Source of the DNA: Hyparrhenia diplandra
Taxonomy: Eukaryota > Streptophyta > Magnoliopsida > Poales > Poaceae
Reading direction: 5' to 3'
Assembly: GCA_015847255.1 (NCBI GenBank)
Contig: JADLZK010012248.1
Coordinates: 248,001-312,000, forward strand
DNA length: 64,000 nt
Shown here: positions 1-10,700 of the stretch, in pieces
Numbering within the stretch: the stretch's first letter is position 1
Layout: every line of letters starts with the position of its first letter
The notes under the pieces: model-generated
What the model was told of the DNA's origin: nothing
Databases searched by the model: none
Seen by the model: the letters and a program-made list of their open reading frames with translations, nothing else
Translations under genes and position numbers: made by a program

Positions 1-356
1 AGTCCTTCACCAAAGTTTCCGGCATGAAAGTCATCTATCATGTCTCCTACCCCGGCGTCAGAAGCAAGATCATTTATGCGTTGTCTCACCACCTCGTCTC
101 TCATACGCTCAGTTTCACCATGGAAGATCCACCGCTTATAGCCCTCCGTCCATCCATATCTGGGAAGATGTTTAGACATCTCTTCCTTACTTTGCCTTTT
201 TTGATTCGCACATTTCTTGCATGGACACCAAACCCTACTCGCACCTCCAGCATTCTGAAAAGCTTTGTCGACGAAAGCACTACTCTTCCTCATCCACTCA
301 GGGTCAATATCTCCAAAACTCCTCCAGCCATTGTATATCCACGCACGGTCATCCAT
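1..356 (-). CDS. CACTA (En/Spm) transposase, N-terminal part, runs off the window
   Basis: This is an open minus-strand frame that starts at an ATG ending at 356 and is still open at base 1, giving 118 codons with no stop. The protein begins MDDRAWIYNG and has the layout of the transposase-associated domain at the N-terminus of TNP2-type CACTA transposases: a Trp near residue 6, a CPCKKC zinc-binding cluster at residues 44-49, an HL pair at 63-64, and an HGE motif at 79-81 after a GY..W stretch. The catalytic domain would lie left of the window. The matching transposon terminus is about 3 kb upstream at 3339-3343, so this is the 5' end of a CACTA element. Domain identity is from remembered family motifs. 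Whether the full gene is intact cannot be seen. Confidence 0.85.
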   Translation of the reverse strand, partial: MDDRAWIYNGWRSFGDIDPEWMRKSSAFVDKAFQNAGGASRVWCPCKKCANQKRQSKEEMSKHLPRYGWTEGYKRWIFHGETERMRDEVVRQRINDLASDAGVGDMIDDFHAGNFGEG

Positions 357-446
357 TTTTTATCATATGCGCGCGAATATAAGAATAAAGTGCATCTACA
401 CAAGGATCCTACCATCTAATAGGTCAAGATAGGTCCTAATCCCACC

Positions 447-641
447 CGAGGATGCGTAGATGAGGTCGGTTCCATGCTCCACTCCTATCTGAGACAGAAT
501 TTCGGCAGCACCTCCCCGCTGTTCTCCGAATACACGTCCCAACGGGGGAGATTGTGTATTCGAAGAACAACAGAGAGATGCAACCGAAACTCTGAATCAG
601 ACAGAATGGAGCATGAAAGCGACCTCATCTACGCATCCTCG
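447..641. repeat. 195-bp imperfect foldback upstream of the transposase start
   Basis: Three nested inverted pairs share one axis. The outer arms 447-480 and 608-641 are 34 bp each; the first 22 bases match exactly and the rest has few mismatches. Middle arms are about 489-506 and 580-604, and inner arms 519-535 and 554-573. The loop is under 20 bases. It lies about 90 bp upstream of the transposase ATG on the minus strand, so it may sit in the transposon's 5' leader. It could be a small foldback MITE, but I see no convincing target duplication at its edges. Confidence 0.75.
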
Positions 642-979
642 GCTGTCCAAAAACGTGGACAATTCGAAACAGATACGCTTATTGGTATGCGGGGATGCGC
701 ATACTTCCAACCGTATCTCCTTCGAACGGAGACGCCCTAACTAAGGCTGCGCGATCTAACTACGACCATGATACGGAAAGAGGGGTTATACCTTCGTGGT
801 GGAGTCAGGCTAGCCAACGAGGAAGAAGAACAAGACCGCCACGGCACTCCGGCTCGGCAAGGCACTCGGCTCCGCTCCAAAGGGCTCCTCTCGCATAAAA
901 ATAAACATACGGGCTCGGTTGAAAATTTTGACGTAACCTCCCCTGCGGGAGGTTACCAATACCCGCAAACTAAACAAAC

Positions 980-1075
980 GGCACGATGGCCGACAACCAC
1001 ATTCACATCACGGCACGATGGCCGACAACCACATTCACATCATGGCACGATGGCCGACAATCACATTACAATACC
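980..1075. repeat. 32-bp direct tandem repeat, about 3 copies
   Basis: Copies start at 980, 1012 and 1044 with ggcacgatggccgacaa as the shared core. The period is exactly 32 bp. The third copy is diverged after about 20 bases. It lies between the foldback and the GC-rich part of the CACTA 5' region. Confidence 0.85.
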
Positions 1076-1212
1076 TACGAAAATGAAGACGGCGGGCGGG
1101 TCGGACGGACGACGGTGGGCCGGTCCTCCTCCCCTCTAATCCGCCCGGCGTGCGGGCGGCGGCGGTGCGAGGTCAAGGCGTGTCGGCGCAGCGGCGGCGA
1201 GGCACGCCGGCG

Positions 1213-1659
1213 TGCCCACTCCTCCCTTCTCCTTCCTCCTCCGGCCACCACCTCCTCCTCCCTCTCCTCCCTTCTCCTTCCTCCTCCTCCCTTCTCCCTT
1301 CTCTTTCCTCCCCTCGGCCACCAACTCCTCCTCCCTTCTCCTTCCTCCTCCTCCCTTCTCCTTCTCCTCCCTCCTCCTCCCTTCTCCTCCTCTCCTCCTT
1401 CCTTCCCCCCTCCTCCCTTCTCCTTCCCCCACCTCCCTTCTCCTTCGGGGGGCGGGGGGGGGGGAGGCGGCGGGCGGCAATGGGGGGCCGGGCAGGGCAT
1501 GGCGGGCGGCCGGCGGGGGCGGGGACGGGGGCTGGCGCGGCGCGGCCGGGGCGGTGCTCGGGACGGCGACGGGCGCTGGCGTGGCCGGCGCGGCGGCGGC
1601 GGCGGCGGCGGCGGCGCCGCGCGGCGGCGGCGGCGGGCGGCGGTGCGGCGGCGGGGCGC

Positions 1660-1687
<28 letters not shown>
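1213..1687. repeat. Low-complexity block: CT-rich, CGG-rich, then (TG)n
   Basis: A pyrimidine-rich run made of CTCCT/TTCTCC words covers about 1213-1445. Guanine-rich and CGG repeats cover about 1446-1660, and a (TG)13 dinucleotide tract covers about 1661-1686. Long open frames on both strands here are compositional artefacts, since stop codons are rare in such DNA. Confidence 0.85.
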
Positions 1688-1690
<3 letters not shown>

Positions 1691-1755
1691 GCGTGCGTGT
1701 GTGGGTGGTGTGTGGATAAGGTAGGCAAATGTCGATTTAAAAAAAAAGGATTTAC

Positions 1756-3325
1756 CTATCCCGTGAGCGCTCACGGGATAGAGCCTCCCTATCCCGTGAG
1801 CGAATAATATGCTCACGGGATAGGGGCCGATCGAAAAAATTCCCCACACAAGCGGGCGGGAAAATTGCCGCGCCCCGGGCCGAGGTGGGTCCCACGCCTA
1901 TCCCGTGAGCGAGTAATATGCTCACGGGATATCGACCACCTATCCCGTGAGCCGCTCACGGGATAGGGCATTTTCTGAAAATATTTTCCTCTCCCTCCCT
2001 TTCTCTTTTCCAGCAAATATTTGTAAACTTTGATCGACTTTACTTCAAAAATACCTTGTCATATTCACTCATCCATACATAAGTGATGCTTTAGTGTAAA
2101 TTTGACCATTATTTCATGTGGTTTTATCTCTAGTTCTATTTACCTAATTGTAGCATAAAATTATAATAATTATCAAAGTAATCTTGAAAATTCTCAAACT
2201 TTCACATGACACAATCTCGATGTACATTTGCATGTAGAAAAAGTTTCATAGCCAAACCACAACTTGACCGCCACAACCACATGAAAACACACTTGATCAT
2301 TACGAACAAACATGAAACTTCTACGTAGATGTTGGAGCTTGTGAACATCGTATGTGCCAACTTGTGCGAAACGTTTCCAAACTTTTATCATAGCCTTGGC
2401 ATAAGATATCATGACATAACATCAAATTTCATGATTTTTTTTCACATCGGTTGCTTTTCTATAATTTTTAAACCACCCGAGCACAAAATAGCATTCCTAA
2501 TTTCGTATTAAGATATTCAGATTTGTCTTTTTTTTTTTTTATATACAAGGCCTTACTATGTGCTGAGTAAGAGAACTATAAATTTTCTACTATTTTTTTC
2601 AAAATTTTCAAGCACTTGCAGTTCAAATTTGACCTCATTTCAAAAATTAACAGAAAAAGAGAATAATTCTCTAAATATAACAAATAAAGTCAATAATTCA
2701 CCAAACTTTAACATAGAGTTCCATATTATGTGTAGGGAATGTAGAAAAAGTTTGGGTCCCAAAAACAAAAAAATAAAAAAAAGGGTTTCCTATATCCCGT
2801 GAGCCACAATGGCGGCTCACGGGATAGAGGCCCTTTCCCGAGAGGCCCTCCTTTTTGCCTCACGGGATAGGCCTCTCACGGGATAGGGCTGGACGGTGCG
2901 GCCCCACCCCGGCCCAGCTTCCGCGGCGCCGGACGGGCATCCTGCCCCACCTCCTCCTATCCCGTGAGCCGGACCACGGGGCTCACGGGATAGGGCTGAC
3001 CGTGCGGCCCCCCCCCGGCAGCTTCCGCGGCGCGGGCGGGCACCCCGGCCCCCACCTCCCCTATCCCGTGAGCCGCACGCAGGGCCTCACGGGATAGGCT
3101 AACGGAGCGGGACGGAGGGGAGGGGTGACGGTCGTTACCTATCCCGTGAGCTGGGGCCTCACGGGATAGGTCGAGTATCTACCCCGTGAGTTGTTGCTCA
3201 CGGGATAGAGCCTATCCCGTGAGTGGTTGGTATCCCGTGAGCGGGCTTGTATGCTCACGGGGTAGAGCCCTCTATCCCGTGAGCGTTTTGTTCCGCTCAC
3301 GGGAAAGGATTTCCTCACGGGATAG
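1756..3325. repeat. Subterminal hairpin array of the CACTA element (motif CTATCCCGTGAGC)
   Basis: I count about 26 half-sites of CTATCCCGTGAGC or its complement, mostly as inverted pairs with gaps of 0 to about 14 bases. The pair at 1756-1781 is a perfect 26-bp palindrome. Others are at 1789-1823, 1898-1931, 1940-1966, 2793-2827, 2957-2993, 3061-3097, 3139-3169, 3179-3208, 3212-3265 and 3272-3325; two reverse half-sites lie at 2859-2887. The last half-site ends 18 bases from the transposon terminus. In En/Spm-type elements such subterminal repeats are binding sites of the element-encoded DNA-binding protein; that role is inferred here. Confidence 0.9.
1967..2790. other. AT-rich spacer inside the CACTA 5' region
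   Basis: This AT-rich stretch separates the proximal and distal halves of the hairpin array. It has a T-run at about 2527-2540 and no coding pattern. I see no recognisable gene or insertion in it. Confidence 0.5.
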
Positions 3326-3504
3326 CTCTCGTCTCCGGTAGTGATTTGGTTCATCCAGAGCCACACAACAAATATAATGCAAAAAGAAACGGAGAATGCA
3401 AAACATCTAGCATCAGGTCTCTATCGCCGCATGCACACTAGAATTACACATGTTTAGGATGGACGGAGTAACAATTTCTGTATATCACAAGTCATCTGCG
3501 ATTT

Positions 3505-3748
3505 CAACAAGGATCTACTATTATCGTTGAGCACCAAAATAGAGATGGTCTCGCTACAACAGGCGAACGGTGGTTGGAAGCACTTATACAAACTGTGCTA
3601 GTTCTTTGTTTTAATTTCAAGCAGATGTTGCTCCTTTTATTATGCTGAGCATTTGTCGCTCTTTTTCCAAAAACGCTGTAATAACTGGGCTGTGTACGTC
3701 CGCGGACGTAGAGGCGGATGTTTTTCATCCATTATCTAAAAAAAACAA
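3505..3748 (+). mobile_element. 5'-truncated LINE 3' end with target duplication
   Basis: This short insert ends in a poly-A run (aaaaaaaa near 3738-3745) after a 3' tail resembling the end of plant L1-type LINEs: a gtgtacgtccgcggacg stem, then 'gaggcggatgtttttcatcc'. It is flanked by an imperfect duplication of about 18 bp: acaagtcatctgcgattt (3487-3504) and acaagttatccgcatttg (3749-3766). Poly-A plus a long duplication indicates target-primed reverse transcription. No coding part of ORF2 remains. The bases between the CACTA end and this insert (3347-3486) show nothing recognisable. Confidence 0.6.
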
Positions 3749-3888
3749 ACAAGTTATCCGCATTTGCTTAGATCTGGTGCCTCAAGCAGGACGCCACAGG
3801 GTCTAGTTACATATATGAAACTGCAGGCAAAGATTTATATTTCAGTGTCACCATTACTGAAGTTTTATAGCTATGAATCACGACTCTT

Positions 3889-4369
3889 CATATATACATG
3901 GGTAGCTTTCATGCTCAGTGACCAAGCTGAGGCCATGAAGGAGCTGTCTAGTAACAAGCTAGGCAGCTAAGGACGGAGGCCATGCTTTCATGCTGAGTAA
4001 TGACTGACAGAGGAAGGTGACCAGCGACAAAGAGTCCATTGAGTTGAGGTACTTCAGATCATCCACTAATTATGAGCCAGAGATTTCAGTGGAACCTGTC
4101 CTTTAATTTGGCAAAGAAGTTAACTCACCAGATACGAAATGAAAGGATTGCATGAAAATGGTTAGACAGAAAATATAATGACTATATGCACTTGAAATAA
4201 TGAATGACAATCAACAAAGGTCATATGACGCTAAGAGCCTAAGCCTCCTACTTATAAGTAGGCATCCTTGTCTGTGGCGTCTAGCGAGTGGCTTCTCTAA
4301 TCAGTGCAACATAGTATGGCGAGAGACAGTGAAGCTCATTGTGAGAGTAGGAGGCATCTGGAACAACGT
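3889..4369. repeat. Type A duplicated unit, copy A1 (left half)
   Basis: This segment aligns by eye with 15803-16332 and, from about 4060, with 18690-19235. Shared landmarks are 'gaggccatgaaggagct', 'gagatttcag.ggaacctg', 'ataatgaa', 'acttataagta' and 'aggaggcatctggaac'. The unit is interrupted at 4370 by an LTR retrotransposon and resumes at 12196. I cannot identify a gene in it. It may be the upstream part of a decayed tandem gene family. Confidence 0.7.
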
Positions 4370-4720
4370 TGATAGGAACGGACTGCCGTCCCCGGATCGA
4401 TCGTAGATTGTAAGAGTGAGTGATAGGAGGTCGTGGCTTGAACCGCAGTGAACCACGGTGAGGCGCCGTGATCACCACAAGGAAGAAGAAGAGGACAGTG
4501 GAGGCTGGGGTTGCGCGGCTCCCTGATGGAAGCCGAGCACTTGATAATGCTCTGCTTTATTCATCAAAGTGTCTTACAGTGAATATTTAACCTCCACTCA
4601 ACTCAAAGCAAATACTAAAAATAGCAAATAATTTGATCCGGGTCATTAGCCCTTAATCCTTGCGCCTAATCTCAGCCACCAATGGCCCTTTGCCTCTTGT
4701 ATTGCATGCCGGTCATAACA
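4370..4720 (-). repeat. 3' LTR of the 4370-12190 gypsy element
   Basis: 351 bp, with TGATAG...ATAACA ends on the plus strand. It matches 11317-11610 plus 12139-12190. Because the element is on the minus strand this is the downstream LTR, and the purine tract abuts its right edge. Confidence 0.88.
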
Positions 4721-4730
4721 TCTCTCCCGG

Positions 4731-7700
4731 CCTGCAAAAAACAGCTCGTCCTCGAGCTGGACATCGGGTAGAGGTGCCAAAATTCGTCGAGTTGCTCCCA
4801 GGTGGCTTCTTCGTCGAGAAAGGCCCTGCCACTGGACCAAGGCGTGCCAAGTACTGCGCCGCTGCTGGGCGCTCATGACCTACTTGGGGTGCTGGCAGCA
4901 GCCGGCCGTGGTGCACCGGTGGCAATGTCCCCCGCTGCTCCGGTTGAGGGGCCCTTGTGGCGCTTGAGGAGGCTCACGTGGAAGACATCATGAAGACGGG
5001 CTCCCTCCGGCAGCTCCAGCGGTGTAGGCCACCTTGCCCGTGCGCTCCGGGGGCGGAACGGGCCAGCGTAGTGGGGGCCAAGCTTGCCCTTCGCGCGTGG
5101 CTCCAGGGACTGGACGGGGCAGTTCAGGAGGCGTAACCACATCCAATCGCCGACCTCCAGCTCCATGTCGTGGTGCCCGACGTCGTAGTACTTCTTGGAC
5201 AGCTACTGCCTGGATGAGGCGCTGACGGGCCTTGTCGAGGATGGTGTCCCGCTCGTGAAGCAGCGCGTCCGCCGCCTCGCACGCGCGAGCCCGACTTGTA
5301 TGGCGGCAAGATCGGTGGTGGAGGGGCAGCCATACACCACCTCGAACACAGTGGCGGGCAAGGCTGTGTGGAAGGAGGTGTTGTAGGAGTACTCTGCCCG
5401 GGACAGCCAATCCACCCATGCACGTGGGCGGTCACCTGTGACACAATCGAAGGTACATAGCTATCACCTTGTTGGCGACCTTGGACTGTCCATCCGTCTG
5501 CGGGTGGAATGCCGTGCTCATGCGCGAGATCCACGCCAACGGACTTGAAGAGGTCCCGCGGGACGTTGCCGGTAAACACAGGGGGTCCGTCACCGACGAT
5601 GGACGAGGGGGAATCCATGTAGGACCACTCCATCAAAGAACGCCCGGGCCACCAAGGGACGCCGTGTAGGGGTGCCCGAGTGGGATGAAGTGGGCGTCTT
5701 TGGGAGAAGTGATCGACCACCACGAGGATGATTGACTTGCCGCCCACCTTGGGCAGCCCCTCGATGAAGTCCATCGAGATGTTGTTGATATTTCTTACAC
5801 GATCCAAATTAGGAAGGCGAAAGAAATATATAAGGTATCTATCTAATCATGTTAGCTTGGATGTGGAATTAATCTCACGATCCAATAAAGGCGGAGTTAG
5901 GCGGTGTTAGTTGTGGGGTGTAATCTTAGCATCATTATCCATAGTGGAGTTAATCTCACTAGGATATGTACTCAAGGTATACCACTCATTTCTAGGCATT
6001 ACCTACACACTAGTCTGTCACCCTAGCAATAACGCTCTAAGAAAAGCGGGTATGGTATTCTTGATAGGCCTTGATAAAGAATGAACATGATATCGGCAAG
6101 CGCACAGATAGAAATACCATCGTAGCACTTCACGGGAGTAATCCAGGTATCATATTTATATTTTACCACAAGGAAGGGAAGTCTATGGAAAATAGAGAGA
6201 AAGGGGTATAATGATTTAGATTGTGATTTACTTATGAGATCCACTTGCAGTTGTATAATGCAGAGTAGCCATATGCATCTAACATTACTCATAACAGGAT
6301 AAGTCACAAGATAAAGATAATTGAATAAATGATAACTACCCAAGTCTAAGATCATCATATGCCACTAGTATCATACGAGCTATTAACATCTTATAGAAAG
6401 AAAAGAAAGAATATTCCTAAGTTACTCCTAATCATATGCCAATGAATACTACAATTAGTGCAATACATCTAGCTATCATGGCAAGGTTGCAATACATCTA
6501 CACATGGTAAGAATTACCAATGACAATCAAGGACGAAACTTGATCATCACCGTAATTATGGCTCAACTTGGCCTATCATTCGGGGTGGACTTCAAAGGAC
6601 TCAACAGGACTGTCACTCCTGCGATCTACCACACGTCCCCGAGTAATGTAGGGTGCAATTGCGGATAAACGTTGTATAAACATCATGTTTACACATTGCT
6701 TATCACCCACATAGTGATCATCTACGTGGATGCTATACAATTCCATGCATAAGATATAAGACAAACTCACTAAACTAAACATATAACTATAGCATGCATG
6801 GATACATATCAATAAGAATATAATCATAATATAGATCAAAGTCATATCAATTGTACTTCGATAATAATACTTACAGATCGAATACAAGAGAGAAGCCACG
6901 AGAATCGCTGCTCCCGCTACTTCTTGACTATCAGGAATCCAAGATGAACTTGACTTCCTCTAGAACTAGCTAGATAGCTAACTACTTCTAATATGATGAA
7001 CTAGGGCTGTAGAACTTGACTTGGTTGGACTTGAGTTGGGATGAACTCAGTTGATAATGAATTGGTATGACTTGATTATGAATTAGGGTTTAGGCACGGG
7101 GTCGGGTGGTCTTCTAATATAGCACTTTTCGATGAACAGAGACCCTTGGATCAAACCGACCTCCAGCAATGGGTGTAGATACAACCTCAAGGTCGGTGGT
7201 AAACCGACATAAAAACACGAGACTCGACGGGGGTGACCCCACTGGCGGCCGGCCTAAAAGCCTCGGCGGACACCGGGGGTTGTGATCCTCTCGGGATCTC
7301 CTTCCTCCCGGTGTCTTCCGGTATCTTCTAGAGTGTTTTAGTCCACATTTTGGGTTGAGTTACTTCATGGTTAAGTCTTGTCATCGTATGAGATGTAAAC
7401 TCTTCGGATTTTCACCGTTCTTTTCTGCTTTTCTCTGTTAGTCCCTACAAAGTCATGAAATACCAAAACTCGTGGAAATGTATTAGTTAGACCCCTAGAC
7501 TTATGTTGATATTCATCTTAAGCCCTTATTTCATGTTTAATTGATTAATAATATTATGCTATAACAGGTGTCAACAGATGTCCGCCCACACCTGGGACGA
7601 CACCTCGAGGGGCTGGCGTAGGTCGGCCGATTGTAATGTCTGTCTTGTTCCGCTGGCATGTGCTGCACGTGCGCACCTAGTCTCTCACCGAGTGCGGTCA

Positions 7701-10700
7701 CGAGGGGATGTAGAACTCGGCGCGGAGGTGGTGCAACGTCTTCTGGATGCCCTCATGGCCTACTGAGTGAGCCAACAAAAGTGCACGGTGCCCGAGGTCG
7801 CCATGATCGGGCACAAACACCCGGAGCGCCGTGGAGAAGGAGCCCGTCGGCCGGCTTCAAGGGGGCGGCCAGCGTGCCCTCCTGCCGCTCTTTGTAGAAG
7901 CCGGGGGCCGTCAAGTGGCTCCGCCTTGCGTGGTGGATGTCGCCAAGGAAGGCGAAGGAGGGTCCCAACACCGCACAAGCAACCACCTCTACCGCAGACA
8001 CAGGGGCCGGTTGGACAAGCTCGGCATCGCGGCGAGACAATGCGTCTGCCACCACGTTAAGGCGGCCGGGCGGTACTCCACATCGAAGTCAAACCTGGAA
8101 TAGCTTGCTCGGCAAGCGATGTTGGGGCACAATGGAGAGGCGCTGATCCAGGAGATACTTCAAGCTTTTGAAATGGTCGGTGCGTACAATAAAATGGTGA
8201 CCCCATAGATATGGCCGCCAGTGGCACACTGCTTGCACCAAGCCGATCAGCTCGTGCTCATACGCCGCGAGCTTGAGGTGGCGACCTTGTAACGACCGGG
8301 CTGAAGAAGGCAAGAGGTCCAGCGCTGGTGGAGGACAGCGCTGAACCCCATGCCCGGCGTTGCGATCCACCACGAAGGGGCTGCTTGAAGTTCGACATTT
8401 GCAGCACCGACCCAGTGGTGAAGGCAACTTTTGGCTGCCGAAGTCGGCCTAGGGCGTCCTCGCCCCGGCGAGCGCCGCATCATAGGAGGCGCATGAGGGC
8501 GGCGGATGACATCGGTCGCGGATGAAGTTCCTACTAGCCGACGAGGCCCAAGAAGCCACGCAGGCCACCAGAGAGCGGGGCGGCCAAGAGGACACCGCCT
8601 CCACCTTGGCCACGTCCATGGCTACCCCATCGGCGGAGATGACGTGGCTGAGGTATGCCACCAAGCGCACCCCAAACGGCGCTTAGAGTGCTTGAGGTGG
8701 AGGCGATGGGCACGCAGGGGCTTGGAGAATGAGGATGACGCGAAGGTGCTCGGCCCATGAAGAGCTATAGATCAAAATGTCGTCAAAGAACACCGAAGAC
8801 AAAGCTGCACAAGTATGGCCCTAAGGACGTCATTCATCAAGGCCTGGAACATCATCGGAGCATTGAGAGGCCTGAAAGGCATCACCGGGGAACTCGAGGT
8901 GCCCCTTGTGCGTCGAACACCATCTTGGCGGTGTCCTCGGGTGCATCCACACCTGGTGGTAGCCCGGCGCAAGTCAAGCGTGGTGAAGAAGCGTGCGTCT
9001 TGCAGCTCATCCACCACCGGGATCGGGAACTTGTCCTTGACGTCTTGGAGTTGAGCACCCCAGTAGTCGATGCAGATTCACCATGAGTCGTCCGCTTGCG
9101 CACCAACAATACGCCAAGCAGAGAATGGCAAAGTCTTTGGGCGGATCACGCCCTGAGAGAGCATGGTGGTGCATTGGCACTCCAGCTCGTCCTTCTACAG
9201 CTGGGGGTAGCGGTACGACCTGACCGCCACCGGTGCCATCCCCGGAAGAAGGTGGATGCGGTGGTCGTAGGGACAAGCAAGTGCTAGCCTTTCCGCTTAG
9301 CGAAGGCCGGCTCAAGCTGGCGTAGCAGCTGGTCCAAGTAGTGGTTGTGAGGCGGTGGAGACCGTCGAGCCTTGGGGATGTCGCCGGGTATCCCTAGCCC
9401 CCGTCCACATGATGCGGCGTCCTCCCCGGAGAATGTCATTGATAGCTTGTTGCAGTCCCAGTGGATTGGACCGAGCGAGCGGAGGAACTCGAAGCCCAAG
9501 ATGAAGTCGAACTTGCTAAGGGTGAGCCCGAAACAGTCGATGGAGAACTGCTTGGTGCCCATTGTGAGGGCCATGCCCCGTGCCACGCCTTGGCACGGAA
9601 TGCAGTCACCATTGGCCACCTACACCTACAAGGTTGGATGGGCGCGGCTAGAAGCTGGAGGCGACTTATCAAGTTGGCCACGATGAAGTTGGTGGTGGAG
9701 CCAGAGTCGATCAACGCCGCAAGCATTGGCCGTTGACGGAGCGGGCAGCAACATGGCGTTCTTGGGCCGCATGCCAACCAGTGCATGGAGGGATACTTGT
9801 AGGTATTGTGACCGTGATACACGCGGGACCCTCTGGCTCGTGGACCTTCGGAAGGGTGCCCCACCGACAACAACCGTGGCAACCTCCTCCGGGAGCTCCT
9901 CCTCGAGGTAGTCGTCGGTCTCCAAGCAGAGCGGGTGGAGGCAAGCGTGGCCGCGAATGTAGCGTTCATCGCACTGAAGTAGAGCCCCTAGCGGTGACAT
10001 CCTAGCATTTCCGGGCGTGAGACGGCGAAACGACGGCCGGGGCCACCGCACTAGCTGTGGGGCCGCCCGGCCACCAGTGTGGGCGGTGATGGCGGGGTGG
10101 CGGTGTCGGGGGTTGCGCGCTTGCGGTGGCCCTGACGCCACGGTGTGGAGGTGGAGGCGCCGCCTAAAGTAGCACGCTGCTCAAAGGCCCGCGCGAGGTA
10201 GACCGCCGACCGGCGATCCCGAGGGAAGCGGATGCCCACGTCGGCCTTCGGGTGATCCAAAGAGCCCGCCGACGAATAGCTTGGCCTTTTGTGTCGCGTC
10301 GATCTAGCTGGTGTGGTCAGGGCGTCATTGAAGCGGTCCTTGTAGTCTTGCACCATCAACGTGAACGACATCCACGCGAAGTTCTCGGACAGGACATGTG
10401 CCCCGAATCGGCGGCCCAAAACGGAGGGTGCGAGCGTCTGTCGGCAAGACACGATGACATGCCCTCGTCTTGCTCCATGGCATAATACCATGACTGCGCC
10501 ACACCGGTGAGGTGATACGAGGCCAGCCGGTACAATCCGAGGGTTGGGTACGCTAACCACGGAAGAACTGCTTGCAATGGTTTATCAATTGAGCGGGTCT
10601 TCGCCGCCGTCGTATGTGGTGAAGTCGAGCTTGTAGAAGCGTGAGAGGGGCCTGGGCGCTGTAGCCAAACCCGGTGTTGGCGTATGGATCAGGAACGAAG

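Larger units (their letters stand above)
1..3343 (-). mobile_element. CACTA (En/Spm) transposon, 5' part with terminus
   Basis: Read on the minus strand, the element begins CACTACCGGAGACGAGAGC (RC of 3325-3343) and runs to the transposase start at 356 and beyond the window edge. CACTA ends carry the pentamer that names them and make 3-bp target duplications; the candidate here is att at 3344-3346, but the other end is not available to test it. The 3 kb between terminus and gene holds a hairpin array (1756-3325), an AT-rich spacer, GC-rich and pyrimidine-rich low-complexity DNA, a 32-bp tandem repeat and a long foldback. Subterminal repeats are a hallmark of the superfamily, where the transposon's own DNA-binding protein recognises them. 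Confidence 0.85.

Noticed and set aside
24..419. Plus-strand 131-codon frame at the left edge
   Set aside because: It is the shadow of the minus-strand transposase frame, which has the recognisable domain residues.
986..1849. Long open frames on both strands (up to 273 codons)
   Set aside because: They run through CT-rich, CGG-rich and TG-repeat DNA, consist of low-complexity residues and oppose each other. They are composition artefacts.
2527..2540. T-run as a terminator
   Set aside because: It sits in an AT-rich transposon spacer of a plant genome with no hairpin before it and no gene ending there.
1756..3325. Regularly spaced palindromic repeats resembling a CRISPR array
   Set aside because: Repeats are 13-bp half-sites in inverted pairs with variable spacing and no unique uniform spacers, and they lie in a eukaryotic CACTA transposon end.
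9436..9969. 177-codon minus frame as an independent gene
   Set aside because: It is one register of the decayed gypsy protease/gag region. Neighbouring registers carry the recognisable motifs.
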